Positions 27,206 to 35,944 of a stretch of DNA of 64,000 nt are shown here, in pieces. The notes beneath the pieces are model-generated. The model had not been told where the DNA came from. It worked only from the letters and a program-made list of their open reading frames with translations, and ran no database searches. The position numbers were made by a program, and so were the translations under genes. The stretch's first letter is position 1, and the number at the start of each line of letters is the position of its first letter. This stretch comes from an uncultured Lachnospiraceae bacterium (GTDB taxonomy: Bacteria; Bacillota; Clostridia; Lachnospirales; Lachnospiraceae): the NCBI GenBank assembly GCA_910577955.1, contig CAJTNC010000001.1, positions 263,562-327,561 on the forward strand. The letters are read 5' to 3'.

Positions 27206-27970
27206 ATGTATCAGTTTTTTACAGAACCCTCCGGGGTACAAGAAGGGCATGTCGTGATCACAGGCTCCGATGTCAATCACATAAAAAATGTGCTGCGGAT
27301 GCGGGCCGGAGAAAAAATAGCTGCGGTCTGCGAGGCGGAAAACAGGAAATATTTGTGTGAAATTACGGAATTGAGAGAACATGATATTTTCTGCAGGATA
27401 TTGTCGAGGGAAGAAAAGAACACAGAACTTCCGGCAAAGATATATCTCTTTCAGGGGCTTCCCAAAGGAGATAAAATGGAACTGATCCTGCAGAAAGCGG
27501 TGGAACTGGGCTGTTTTGAGATCATTCCGGTCATCTGCAGGAGATGCGTTGTGAAACTGGAAGAGAAAAAGCGCAAAAGCAAGGTGGAGCGCTGGCAGGC
27601 GATCGCGGAAGCGGCGGCAAAGCAGAGCGGGCGGGGGATCATCCCAAGTGTGCATGAAGTGACGACGTTTTCGGAGGCGCTGTCCTATGCAAATGACATG
27701 GATGTCAGATTGATACCCTATGAACGGGCGGCGGATATGGAGGAGACAAAGAAATATCTTGCCGGAGTGAGGGCAGGACAGAAGATCGCGGTTTTTATCG
27801 GGCCGGAGGGAGGTTTTGAGGAGGCGGAGATAGAGGAGGCCGAGAAAGCGGGGGTTATCCCGGTTACGCTGGGCAGGCGCATCCTGCGGACCGAGACGGC
27901 GGCGATCACGGTGACGGCATGGCTGATGTATTTGTTGGAGGAGGAAGATCAGTACCATTTTTCGACATGA
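27206..27970 (+). CDS. rsmE: 16S rRNA m3U1498 methyltransferase
   Basis: RsmE methylates U1498 of 16S rRNA. The 254-residue SPOUT-fold enzyme has an N-terminal PUA-like domain (VITGSDVNHIKNVLRMRAGEK). The knot region follows, with GPEGGFEEAEIEEA (from about 198) and LGRRILRTETAAI. It lies 43 bases after prmA, the usual clostridial order, so the two are co-transcribed. Confidence 0.96.
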   Translation: MYQFFTEPSGVQEGHVVITGSDVNHIKNVLRMRAGEKIAAVCEAENRKYLCEITELREHDIFCRILSREEKNTELPAKIYLFQGLPKGDKMELILQKAVELGCFEIIPVICRRCVVKLEEKKRKSKVERWQAIAEAAAKQSGRGIIPSVHEVTTFSEALSYANDMDVRLIPYERAADMEETKKYLAGVRAGQKIAVFIGPEGGFEEAEIEEAEKAGVIPVTLGRRILRTETAAITVTAWLMYLLEEEDQYHFST

Positions 27971-27990
27971 TACATACAATAGAATATAAG
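27962..27990 (+). promoter_or_regulatory. Possible promoter of the desulfurase-thiI pair
   Basis: TCGACA (27962-27967) and TATAAG (27985-27990) are spaced by 17 bases and overlap the end of rsmE. The consensus match is moderate. Confidence 0.4.
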
Positions 27991-28068
27991 AAAAACGGCT
28001 GTATTCGGAAAAGCATCTGCGCAGTGCTTATCTGACAGATACAGAGGAAAAACAGGAGAAAGATTGAA

Positions 28069-29223
28069 ATGGAAGCATATCTGGACAATTCAGCGACGAC
28101 CCGCGTCTTTCCCGAAGTGGCGGAGCTTGTGACGAAACTGATGCTGGAAGATTACGGTAATCCCGCCAGCATGCACTTTAAAGGGATGCGGGCCGAACAG
28201 TATGTAAAGCGTGCAAAAGAACAGATCGCAAAAGTGTTAAAAGTAAACGAGAAAGAGATCATTTTTACCTCCGGCGGTACGGAGGCGGATAATCTGGCTC
28301 TGATCGGGGCGGCTATGGCGAACCGGAGAAGCGGCGCCCATCTGATCACTACAAGAATAGAACATCCGGCGGTACTTAAAACGATGGAATATCTGGAAGG
28401 GCAGGGATTTCGGGTGACCTATCTTCCGGTGGACAAAACCGGCAGAGTCCGTTTGGAAGATCTGCAAAAGAGTATCAGGCAGGACACGATTTTAGTGTCT
28501 GTTATGCATACAAACAATGAGGTCGGAGCGGTACAGCCCATCGCAGAACTGGGTGCCCTCATTAAAAGGATGAACCCGCGAACGCTGTTCCATGTGGATG
28601 CCGTGCAGGGATTCGGAAAATTCCGAATTTTCCCCAAAAGGATGAACATCGATCTGCTCACGGTGAGCGGACATAAGATCCACGGACCAAAGGGAGTCGG
28701 CTTTTTGTATGCGGGGGAGAAAGTGAAACTGCATCCCATCGTATTTGGCGGCGGCCAGCAGAACGGAATGCGTTCGGGTACCGAAAATGTGCCCGGCATC
28801 GCAGGGGTGGGACTGGCGTGTCAGAAAGTATATGAGAACCTTGAGAGAGATAATGAGAGGATGTACAGACTCAGGGAAATGCTGATAGAAGGCGTCTCCG
28901 ATCTCGGAAATATACAGATAAACGGGTGTCCGGGCAGAGAGGGAGCGCCCCATGTGGTCAGCATATCTTTCAGAGGCATCCGGAGCGAAGTGCTGCTTCA
29001 TGCGCTGGAGGACAGGGGGATCTGCGTTTCGGCAGGAAGCGCCTGTGCGGCGAGGCATCCGCGCCCCTCGGAGACGTTAAAAGCCATCGGTGTGGAACGC
29101 TCTCTCTTGGAATCTACACTGCGTTTCAGCCTTTCCCTCTTTACAACTGAGGAGGAAATAGTGTATACTTTGCACACGCTGCATGAAACCGTGCCGGTGC
29201 TGCGGCGGTATTCGCGCTATTAA
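28069..29223 (+). CDS. Cysteine desulfurase (NifS/IscS family), partner of ThiI
   Basis: This PLP enzyme removes sulfur from cysteine and passes it on as a persulfide. The 384-residue protein has the start YLDNSATTRVFPEV, the PLP-binding Lys203 in SGHKIHGPKG, and the catalytic Cys326 in SAGSACAARH. It sits directly before thiI, as NifZ does in Bacillus subtilis. Its likely job is therefore to supply sulfur for 4-thiouridine in tRNA rather than general iron-sulfur assembly; no IscU gene is nearby. Confidence 0.93.
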   Translation: MEAYLDNSATTRVFPEVAELVTKLMLEDYGNPASMHFKGMRAEQYVKRAKEQIAKVLKVNEKEIIFTSGGTEADNLALIGAAMANRRSGAHLITTRIEHPAVLKTMEYLEGQGFRVTYLPVDKTGRVRLEDLQKSIRQDTILVSVMHTNNEVGAVQPIAELGALIKRMNPRTLFHVDAVQGFGKFRIFPKRMNIDLLTVSGHKIHGPKGVGFLYAGEKVKLHPIVFGGGQQNGMRSGTENVPGIAGVGLACQKVYENLERDNERMYRLREMLIEGVSDLGNIQINGCPGREGAPHVVSISFRGIRSEVLLHALEDRGICVSAGSACAARHPRPSETLKAIGVERSLLESTLRFSLSLFTTEEEIVYTLHTLHETVPVLRRYSRY

Positions 29224-29267
29224 ACCGACAGCCATATGTATCGCAGATGGCTTTATGCTAATGATAA

Positions 29268-29285
29268 GCCGGATCATGATCCGGC
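29268..29285. repeat. Perfect 18-bp palindrome before thiI
   Basis: GCCGGATCATGATCCGGC is fully self-complementary and lies 17 bases before the thiI ATG, next to its ribosome binding site. A looser hairpin (AGCCAT with ATGGCT, 29230-29252) precedes it. It could be a protein operator, or an mRNA hairpin that separates expression of the two genes. Confidence 0.7.
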
Positions 29286-29302
29286 ATGAGAAAGGATAAA
29301 AG

Positions 29303-30493
29303 ATGGAATTCAGAGCATTTCTGTTAAAGTATGCAGAGATCGGCATCAAGGGGCGGAACCGCTATCTGTTCGAGGACGCTCTTGTGGAACAGATCAAGTA
29401 TGCCCTTAAACGCTGCGAGGGTGAATTTGCGGTCAGAAAGGAGCAGGGACGCATCTATGCGGATGTAGTCTCTGCTTACTACGACTATGATGAAGTGGTC
29501 GAAAATTTAAAGAGGGTGTTCGGTCTTTCCCATATCTGCCCGATGATCCAGCTTGAGGACGAGGGTTTTGAGAAGCTGGGCGAAGAGATCGTAAAATATA
29601 TGGACGAGGCCTACGAGGACAAGGGTCTGACGTTTAAAGTGAACGCCCGCAGGGCGAGGAAAAATTACCCGAAATCCTCGATGGAGATCAACTGCGATCT
29701 CGGGGAGATTTTGCTGGAGGCATTTCCGGAGATGCAGGTGGACGTGCATAAACCGGACGTGATGTTAAACGTGGAGATCAGGGAGCACATATACGTGTAT
29801 TCCATCGTGATTCCGGGGCCCGGCGGCATGCCTGTGGGAACGGCAGGAAAAGCGATGCTGCTGTTATCCGGCGGCATCGACTCTCCGGTGGCAGGTTACA
29901 TGATCGCAAAACGCGGCGTGCAGATCGAGGCGGTCTATTTCCACGCGCCTCCTTACACCAGCGAGCGTGCAAAGCAAAAGGTGGTGGATCTGGCGAAGGC
30001 GGTATCGAAATATGCCGGCGAGATACGGCTGCACATTATCAATTTCACGGATATACAGATGTATATTTACGACAAGTGTCCCCATGATGAACTGACTATC
30101 ATCATGCGCCGCTATATGATGCGGATCGCGGAACATCTGGCAAAAGAAGGCGGCTGCACAGGGCTGATAACAGGAGAATCCATCGGGCAGGTGGCATCCC
30201 AGACGATGAAATCCCTTCTTGTGACAAACGAGGTCTGTACGCTGCCGGTGTACCGTCCGCTGATCGCGTTTGATAAGTTGGATATCGTGGATATCGCGGA
30301 GAAGATCGATACCTATGAGACGTCGGTGCTGCCCTATGAGGACTGCTGTACGATTTTTGTGGCGAAACACCCTGTGACAAAACCGAATCTTCAGATCATC
30401 AAAAAGCATGAGACGCATTTGGACGAAAAGATAGACGAACTGCTGCAGAAAGCCTATGAGACGCAGGAGATCGTGACTGTCAGTGCGGTGTGA
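29303..30493 (+). CDS. thiI: tRNA 4-thiouridine synthase ThiI
   Basis: ThiI makes 4-thiouridine at position 8 of tRNA. The 396-residue protein has a ferredoxin-like/THUMP region (VNARRARKNYPKSSMEIN) and the PP-loop LLSGGIDSPVAGYM (from about 186). Its catalytic domain ends at ETQEIVTVSAV. There is no C-terminal rhodanese domain, as in other Firmicutes, so sulfur must come from a separate desulfurase. The gene just upstream fits that role. Confidence 0.96.
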   Translation: MEFRAFLLKYAEIGIKGRNRYLFEDALVEQIKYALKRCEGEFAVRKEQGRIYADVVSAYYDYDEVVENLKRVFGLSHICPMIQLEDEGFEKLGEEIVKYMDEAYEDKGLTFKVNARRARKNYPKSSMEINCDLGEILLEAFPEMQVDVHKPDVMLNVEIREHIYVYSIVIPGPGGMPVGTAGKAMLLLSGGIDSPVAGYMIAKRGVQIEAVYFHAPPYTSERAKQKVVDLAKAVSKYAGEIRLHIINFTDIQMYIYDKCPHDELTIIMRRYMMRIAEHLAKEGGCTGLITGESIGQVASQTMKSLLVTNEVCTLPVYRPLIAFDKLDIVDIAEKIDTYETSVLPYEDCCTIFVAKHPVTKPNLQIIKKHETHLDEKIDELLQKAYETQEIVTVSAV

Positions 30494-30512
30494 AAACTGT
30501 AAAGCGATGAAG

Positions 30513-30551
30513 AAAGCCGGAAACATAAGGTTCCGGCTTTACGGTATTTTT
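30513..30551 (+). terminator. Terminator after thiI
   Basis: A 10-bp stem pairs AAAGCCGGAA (30513-30522) with TTCCGGCTTT (30531-30540), followed by a short spacer and TTTTT. The gap between stem and T-run makes it weaker than typical. Confidence 0.65.
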
Positions 30552-30598
30552 AAATTCTATGTATGAGTTGTTTTCGCGATGAGCAAAAAAGCGTTCTG

Positions 30599-30832
30599 TT
30601 ATCCCAGCAGATAAGGCTGCAGTGCACTTAAAATATCATCCATCTCTTTTTCGGCATGGATATTCAGGTCGATAGGTTTGGACAGATCCAGAGAGAAAAT
30701 GCCCATGATGGATTTTGCGTCGATCACATAACGACCGGAAACCAGATCAAACTCATTATCAAATTTCGTGATTTCATTTACGAAAGATTTTACTTTATCA
30801 ATAGAATTTAAAGAAATTTTTACGGTTTTCAT
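30599..30832 (-). CDS. HPr-like protein without the PTS histidine (Crh-like)
   Basis: The 77-residue protein matches the HPr fold in its second half: YVIDAKSIMGIFSLDLSKPIDL corresponds to the HPr segment around Ser46, and the regulatory Ser is kept (Ser41). The segment that should contain the phosphorylated His15 reads LNSIDKVKSF, with no His. It cannot work as a PTS phosphocarrier but could be phosphorylated by HPr kinase and act with CcpA, as Crh does in Bacillus. That role is inferred. An AGGAGGG site precedes the ATG. It is transcribed alone from a good promoter. Confidence 0.85.
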   Translation of the reverse strand: MKTVKISLNSIDKVKSFVNEITKFDNEFDLVSGRYVIDAKSIMGIFSLDLSKPIDLNIHAEKEMDDILSALQPYLLG

Positions 30833-30891
30833 TCAGATACCCTCCTGTCTTAAATTTCGGCAGCCGCCTGATATATATGTTCTGTTCCCTT

Positions 30892-30920
30892 AGTCTACTT
30901 GCAGAGCAGAGAAAAGTCAA
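30892..30920 (-). promoter_or_regulatory. Promoter of the HPr-like gene
   Basis: On the minus strand TTGACT (30920-30915) and TAGACT (30897-30892) are spaced by 17 bases, about 60 bases before the ATG at 30832. Confidence 0.75.
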
Positions 30921-30953
30921 TACCAAATTATTACGAAATTAAGGAATCATTAT

Positions 30954-32333
30954 ATGAAAAGTGTGGCACTGCATAACCTTGGCTGCAAAGTCAATTCCTA
31001 TGAACTGGATGTCATAGGGCAAAAATTAAAAGAAAAGGGATTTTCCATTGTGCCTTTTGACGAAAAGGCCGATATCTATATGGTGAACACCTGCACCGTA
31101 ACTAATATTGCGGACAGGAAAAGCAGACAGATGCTGCATCAGGCGAAAAAGAGGAACCCCGAAGCGGTGGTGGTGGCGATCGGGTGCTACGTCCAGACCG
31201 GCGGCGGGCAGGTTCTCGCCGATGAAGCGGTGGATCTGGTGATCGGCAACAACCGGAAAAAGGATGCCGTGGAAATTCTGGAGGAATATCTGGAAAAGCG
31301 CGGAGACAAAACCGCAGGGGGCAGGAGCATTGCGGATATCGGAACAGAAGATGTTTACGAGGAGATGCAGCTCAACTATACGACGGAGCATACGCGGGCT
31401 TACATTAAAATTCAGGACGGGTGCAACCAGTTCTGCTCTTACTGCATCATACCTTATGCAAGGGGCAGAGTCAGAAGCCGGAGAGAAGAGGATATTTTGC
31501 GGGAGGTGCGGGGACTGGCGGCGCAGGGATTTCGGGAGATCGTGCTGACAGGAATCCATATCAGTTCCTACGGCCTTGATTTTGACGGGATAAAAAATCC
31601 GGAGGTTGGCAAGCCTTTTCCCCATGAGCGGTTACTGCATCTGCTGCGGGAACTGGATCAGGTGGAAGAACTTGCGAGGATCCGTCTGGGATCGTTGGAA
31701 CCCCGCATCATAACGCCTGCGTTTGCGGCGGGCCTAAAAGGAATCAGGAAACTGTGCCCTCATTTTCATCTTTCTCTGCAGAGCGGCTGCGATGAAACGC
31801 TTGCCCGCATGAATAGACATTACACTGCAGGGGAATACTTGGAAAAAGTGGAACTGCTTAGGGAGACTTTTGAAAATCCGGCAATCACCACGGATGTGAT
31901 CGTGGGCTTTCCGGGGGAGACCGATGAGGAATTTGAACGGACGAAAACTTTTCTGGAGAAAGTAAACTTTTATGAAATGCACGTATTTCCGTATTCGAGA
32001 CGGGAGAAAACACCGGCGGCGGCAAGAAAGGATCAGGTGTCTGAGAGCGTGAAGAAGGAGCGGAGCAGGATACTGCTCGCCCTTGCGGGGAAACAGTCGG
32101 CGGCCTTTCGGGAAAGTTACATAGGGAAAGAGGTCTGCGTACTTTTTGAGGAGACGAAAGAAGTGTGCGGCGTTTCCTGTCAGGTCGGTTATACCGAAGA
32201 GTATATCCGGGCGGCGAAAAAAACGAAAGAAAATCTCTCGGGAAAAACAGCAGAAGGCAGGCTGGCCGGCCATATAGAAGGAGATCTGTCATCAGGCGGA
32301 AAAGCCTCCGATAATATAATGTGGTTGGAATAG
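30954..32333 (+). CDS. mtaB: tRNA t6A37 methylthiotransferase MtaB
   Basis: MtaB adds a methylthio group to t6A37 of tRNAs that read ANN codons. The 459-residue radical SAM enzyme has the N-terminal cluster-binding domain (first Cys at 11 in NLGCKVNSYE, then NTCTVT and GCYVQT). The radical SAM triad is in GCNQFCSYCIIPYARG (about 155-170), and a TRAM-like C-terminus follows. LGCKVNSYE distinguishes MtaB from MiaB and RimO. It follows prmA-rsmE in many clostridia, although here the thiI genes lie between. Confidence 0.95.
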   Translation: MKSVALHNLGCKVNSYELDVIGQKLKEKGFSIVPFDEKADIYMVNTCTVTNIADRKSRQMLHQAKKRNPEAVVVAIGCYVQTGGGQVLADEAVDLVIGNNRKKDAVEILEEYLEKRGDKTAGGRSIADIGTEDVYEEMQLNYTTEHTRAYIKIQDGCNQFCSYCIIPYARGRVRSRREEDILREVRGLAAQGFREIVLTGIHISSYGLDFDGIKNPEVGKPFPHERLLHLLRELDQVEELARIRLGSLEPRIITPAFAAGLKGIRKLCPHFHLSLQSGCDETLARMNRHYTAGEYLEKVELLRETFENPAITTDVIVGFPGETDEEFERTKTFLEKVNFYEMHVFPYSRREKTPAAARKDQVSESVKKERSRILLALAGKQSAAFRESYIGKEVCVLFEETKEVCGVSCQVGYTEEYIRAAKKTKENLSGKTAEGRLAGHIEGDLSSGGKASDNIMWLE

Positions 32334-32362
32334 TTGATTTTAACGGTTTTTTGGAGTAAAAT
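32334..32362 (+). promoter_or_regulatory. Promoter of the ireB-ruvX operon
   Basis: TTGATT (32334-32339) and TAAAAT (32357-32362) are spaced by 17 bases, starting right after the mtaB stop. ireB begins about 80 bases further on. Confidence 0.6.
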
Positions 32363-32444
32363 GAAAAGAGACTTCTGCGATAAGAAGGAAACAGGAGCGT
32401 AAAGGTACGACAGAGCAAGACAACAGGATAAAAGGTACGGAGCA

Positions 32445-32708
32445 ATGGAAGATTTTGGGAATACAAGGTTTTTTACGGTAGAGGCAGAACAGGAGAACGG
32501 CACCAGGATCATTTTGGATACCGTGTACCATGCGCTGACGGAAAAAGGCTATAATCCGGTGAATCAGATCGTGGGTTATATTATGTCGGGAGACCCCACA
32601 TACATCACAAACCATCAGGGGGCGAGGAGCCTGATCATGAAGGTGGAGCGGGATGAGCTGGTGGAAGAGCTGTTGGAGCAGTATATCAGAAGCAACAGAT
32701 GGAGCTAG
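32445..32708 (+). CDS. ireB: IreB family regulatory phosphoprotein
   Basis: IreB proteins are small targets of PASTA-type Ser/Thr kinases that tune cephalosporin resistance in enterococci. This 87-residue protein begins MEDFGNTRFFTVEAEQENG and contains VNQIVGYIMSGDPTYITNHQGAR, the conserved core of the family (formerly DUF965). It sits before ruvX, its standard position. Its stop is 11 bases before the ruvX start. The role in this organism is by family only. Confidence 0.95.
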   Translation: MEDFGNTRFFTVEAEQENGTRIILDTVYHALTEKGYNPVNQIVGYIMSGDPTYITNHQGARSLIMKVERDELVEELLEQYIRSNRWS

Positions 32709-32719
32709 CGGAGGACATT

Positions 32720-33157
32720 ATGCGGATCATGGGGTTGGACTTCGGTTCCAAAACGGTGGGCGTGGCCATAAGCGACCCGCTTCTTATTACAGCGCAGGGG
32801 ATCACGACGATCCATCGCAAAGGAGAGAACAAGCTTCGGCAGACGTTAGCGCAGATCGAAACACTCATCGGTGAGTATGAAGTGGGGGAGATCGTGCTTG
32901 GCAACCCGAAACATATGAACGCCGAGGAGGGGGATCGCTCGCAGCTTGCGGCTGAGTTTAAAGAGATGCTTGAGAGGCGGACAGGGCTTCCCGTGAGGAT
33001 GTGGGATGAGAGACTGACCACCGTGGCGGCCGAAAGGACGCTGATGGAGGCGAATGTACGCAGAGAACACCGAAAAGAGTATGTGGATAAGATAGCCGCA
33101 GTCCTTATCCTGCAGGGATATCTGGACTACAGAGCTATGGGCGGCGCAGAGGTATAG
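32720..33157 (+). CDS. ruvX: Holliday junction resolvase-like RuvX (YqgF)
   Basis: This 145-residue RNase H-fold protein has the family start MRIMGLDFGSKTVGVAISD, the ILGNP-like block EIVLGNPKHMN, and WDERLTTVAAERTL. Proteins of this family process 16S rRNA 5' ends or resolve Holliday junctions. The start at 32720 follows GGAGG; an earlier in-frame ATG (32699) overlaps ireB and lacks a good site. Confidence 0.95.
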   Translation: MRIMGLDFGSKTVGVAISDPLLITAQGITTIHRKGENKLRQTLAQIETLIGEYEVGEIVLGNPKHMNAEEGDRSQLAAEFKEMLERRTGLPVRMWDERLTTVAAERTLMEANVRREHRKEYVDKIAAVLILQGYLDYRAMGGAEV

Positions 33158-33159
33158 GG

Positions 33160-33426
33160 ATGGATAAGATAACAATAGCGATAAGCGAAACAGAAAAAGC
33201 CGAATTTTACGTTCTGGAGCAGACAAAGATCGGCGGAACGGATTATATTTTAGTAACAGATATGGAAGACGGGGATGGAGACGCCCTGATTTTGAAAGAT
33301 TTGTCCAAGCCGGAGGAGAAAGAGGGGCTGTATGAGATCGTGTCTGAGGAGAAGGAACTTCAGGCGGTGGCAGCTGTCTTTGAGACGTTGATGGATGATG
33401 TGACATTTGTGTCAGATGATGAGTAG
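33160..33426 (+). CDS. DUF1292 family acidic protein
   Basis: The 88-residue, strongly acidic protein (many Asp and Glu, ending in VSDDE) matches the DUF1292 family (YrzB-like), which is nearly always encoded after ireB and ruvX in Firmicutes. It begins 2 bases after the ruvX stop. The function is unknown. Confidence 0.9.
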   Translation: MDKITIAISETEKAEFYVLEQTKIGGTDYILVTDMEDGDGDALILKDLSKPEEKEGLYEIVSEEKELQAVAAVFETLMDDVTFVSDDE

Positions 33427-33462
33427 TCTTCTCTCCGGACAGACAACATGGAGGGAATTTGA

Positions 33463-35139
33463 TTGAGGAAAGAAAAGGAGAAAGAAACACTCGGGTTGAA
33501 GATCATCCCGTTGGGCGGGTTGGATGAGATCGGTATGAACATTACCGCCTTTGAATACGGGAACAGCATAATCGTAGTCGACTGCGGACTGTCCTTTCCG
33601 GATGACGACATGCTGGGTATAGATCTTGTGATACCGGATGTCACTTATTTAAAGGAAAATGCGGATAAAGTAAAAGGCTTTATCATTACCCACGGGCACG
33701 AAGATCATATCGGCGCGCTGCCCTATATTTTAAAGGATCTGCCGGCGCCTATCTATGCCACAAGGCTGACCATGGGCATCATCGACAGAAAGCTGGAGGA
33801 GCATGGGTTAAACGGCCGTATCAGACAAAAGGTCGTGAAGTTCGGGCAGACGATTACACTAGATAAATTTCGCATAGAATTTATTAAGACAAACCACAGC
33901 ATTGTAGATGCGGCGGCGTTAGCGATCTATTCGCCGGCGGGTATCGTGGTGCATACCGGCGACTTTAAAGTGGATTATACGCCGGTGTTTGGTGATGCTA
34001 TTGATCTGCAGCGTTTTGCAGAATTGGGCAAAAAGGGTGTGCTGGCATTGCTTTGCGACTCCACCAATGCGGAGAGACCGGGATTTTCCCCGTCGGAGAA
34101 AACCTTAGGCCCCACCTTTGACCAGATTTTCGAGGAACACAAGAATACAAGGCTGATTATCTCCACCTTTGCGTCCAATGTGGACAGAGTGCAGCAGATC
34201 ATTAACTGCGCATATAGGGCCGGCAGAAAAGTTGCGGTGGAAGGCCGCAGTATGGTCAATATCATTGAGACGGCGACAAAGCTTGACTGCCTGCAAATTC
34301 CGGAGAATACGCTGATCGATATCGAGCAGCTGAAAGATTATCCGGAGGAGAAAACGGTGGTCATCGCCACCGGAAGTCAGGGAGAGAGCATGGCGGCCCT
34401 TAGCCGTATGGCGGGCAATAATCATAAAAAGCTGTCCATCGGGCCAAATGATACGGTGATCTTTTCTTCGCACCCGATTCCGGGCAATGAAAAAGCTGTC
34501 ACAAAAGTGATCAACGACCTGTTAAGGAAAGGGGCGGATGTGATCTTTCAGGATGCGCCGCATGTCTCGGGACATGCCTGTCAGGAGGAGATCAAGCTGA
34601 TCTACAATCTGGTGCAGCCCAGATATGCGATCCCGGTGCACGGCGAATATAAGCATTTAAAGGCAAATGCGAATCTGGCGGCGTCTCTCGGGATTCCGAA
34701 GGAGCGGATCATCATCCTCTCCAGCGGCGATGTGCTGGAACTGGACATGGAGCATGCGGAAGTGACGGGACAAGTGCCGGTGGGCGATATCATGGTGGAC
34801 GGGTTGGGCGTCGGCGATGTGGGGAACGTCGTGCTGCGCGACAGACAGCATCTGGCGGAAAACGGCATTATCATTGTCGTGCTGGCGCTGGATCAGGCGT
34901 CAGGGCAGTTGGCGGCCGGACCCGACATCGTCTCCAGAGGATTTGTCTATGTGCGGGAGGCCGACGAATTGATAGATGAGGCGAGAGCCGTCGTGCAGTT
35001 TACGGTGGAGCGGTGTCTTGATAAAAACATTTTTGACTGGGGGAAATTGAAAAGCAGCATCAGGGATGAACTGACCGAGTTTATCTGGAAGAGGACAAAG
35101 CGCAGACCAATGATACTGCCGGTTATTATGAGCGTATAA
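33463..35139 (+). CDS. rnj: Ribonuclease J
   Basis: RNase J is a metallo-beta-lactamase/beta-CASP nuclease with endo- and 5'-exonuclease activity in RNA decay and rRNA maturation. The 558-residue protein has the zinc motif THGHEDHIGALPYI (about 76-89), HTGDFKVDYTPV, CDSTNAERPGFSPSE and the beta-CASP blocks with SSHPIPGNE and PVHGEYKHLKANA. The start is a TTG at 33463, supported by GGAGGG upstream; no ATG is near. The length is normal. Only one copy (not J1/J2) is visible here. Confidence 0.96.
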   Translation: MRKEKEKETLGLKIIPLGGLDEIGMNITAFEYGNSIIVVDCGLSFPDDDMLGIDLVIPDVTYLKENADKVKGFIITHGHEDHIGALPYILKDLPAPIYATRLTMGIIDRKLEEHGLNGRIRQKVVKFGQTITLDKFRIEFIKTNHSIVDAAALAIYSPAGIVVHTGDFKVDYTPVFGDAIDLQRFAELGKKGVLALLCDSTNAERPGFSPSEKTLGPTFDQIFEEHKNTRLIISTFASNVDRVQQIINCAYRAGRKVAVEGRSMVNIIETATKLDCLQIPENTLIDIEQLKDYPEEKTVVIATGSQGESMAALSRMAGNNHKKLSIGPNDTVIFSSHPIPGNEKAVTKVINDLLRKGADVIFQDAPHVSGHACQEEIKLIYNLVQPRYAIPVHGEYKHLKANANLAASLGIPKERIIILSSGDVLELDMEHAEVTGQVPVGDIMVDGLGVGDVGNVVLRDRQHLAENGIIIVVLALDQASGQLAAGPDIVSRGFVYVREADELIDEARAVVQFTVERCLDKNIFDWGKLKSSIRDELTEFIWKRTKRRPMILPVIMSV

Positions 35140-35173
35140 GGATTGCGTACAGACAGCATAAGGAGTGTAAGAC

Positions 35174-35527
35174 ATGATAAGAAAAGACGCGAGAATCGGG
35201 GACAGCCTGAGAGAATTGATAAACAGTATAAAGGATTCTGATATCTATCACAGTTATGAGGAAGCCAGCGCGGCAGTCAGTCAGGTGCCGGGACTGCAGG
35301 AGCGGATCGATGAGTACCGAAGGAATAATTTTTTGATACAGCAGAACAACGAAGGGGAGGAGCTGTTGCAGAAGCTTGAACAGTTTGAACTGGATACGGC
35401 GGCGTTCCGTGCGGAGCCGCTTGTGGATAAATATCTGTGCGCGGAACGCGATTTTGTAAAATTGAAACAGGATATTGACAACCGGATGCTCTCAGAACTG
35501 GAATTTTCTATTCCAGCCGGATTTTAG
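35174..35527 (+). CDS. YlbF/YmcA family protein
   Basis: The 117-residue helical protein contains SDIYHSYEEASAAVSQVPGLQERIDEYRRNNFLIQ, the YlbF/YmcA family core. In Bacillus these proteins form a complex that directs RNase Y-dependent mRNA processing. Placement next to an RNase J gene fits a role in RNA turnover. An AAGGAG site precedes the ATG. Confidence 0.88.
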   Translation: MIRKDARIGDSLRELINSIKDSDIYHSYEEASAAVSQVPGLQERIDEYRRNNFLIQQNNEGEELLQKLEQFELDTAAFRAEPLVDKYLCAERDFVKLKQDIDNRMLSELEFSIPAGF

Positions 35528-35560
35528 GCGGCGTGGAGGAACCGGAAATAAGAGGTAACT

Positions 35561-35944
35561 ATGAAGCAGTTTATTGTATCGATTGGAACGGCAGTAGTAA
35601 AAATAATAGTCTTTGTCCTGCTCATCCGTTTTGTGGTGGGGGCGGCGTCGGAGGCTTACGCTTTCGGATACCGCATTTTTTCCGAGGAGCCGGTGAGCAG
35701 CGAACCGGGCATCGTCTATACCGTGGAACTTTCGGAGGAGACGACGCCGAAACAGGTGGCGCAGGCGTTGGAGGATTACGGACTGATCCGGGATAAGGAT
35801 CTGTTTTATGTGCAGTATCTGGTGTCTCCTCATAAGGGGGAACTGATGCCGGGAAATTATGAACTGAGCACGGCGATGACGGCGGAACAGATGCTGGAGA
35901 TCATGTCCAGTTCTTATGAGGAAAAGGACGAGGAGAAAGATTGA
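35561..35944 (+). CDS. Short MltG-like membrane protein without catalytic domain
   Basis: The 127-residue protein has one N-terminal membrane helix (about 8-32) and then a small extracellular domain (VYTVELSEETTPKQVAQALEDYGLIRDKDLFYVQYLVSPHKGELMPGNYELSTAMTAEQMLEIM) like the LysM-like first domain of the endolytic murein transglycosylase MltG. The catalytic C-terminal domain of about 200 residues is absent, and no remnant follows. It is therefore a natural short form or an old truncation. It precedes trmR, as mltG (yrrL) does in Bacillus. A role in sensing or binding glycan is possible but unproven. Confidence 0.8.
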   Translation: MKQFIVSIGTAVVKIIVFVLLIRFVVGAASEAYAFGYRIFSEEPVSSEPGIVYTVELSEETTPKQVAQALEDYGLIRDKDLFYVQYLVSPHKGELMPGNYELSTAMTAEQMLEIMSSSYEEKDEEKD

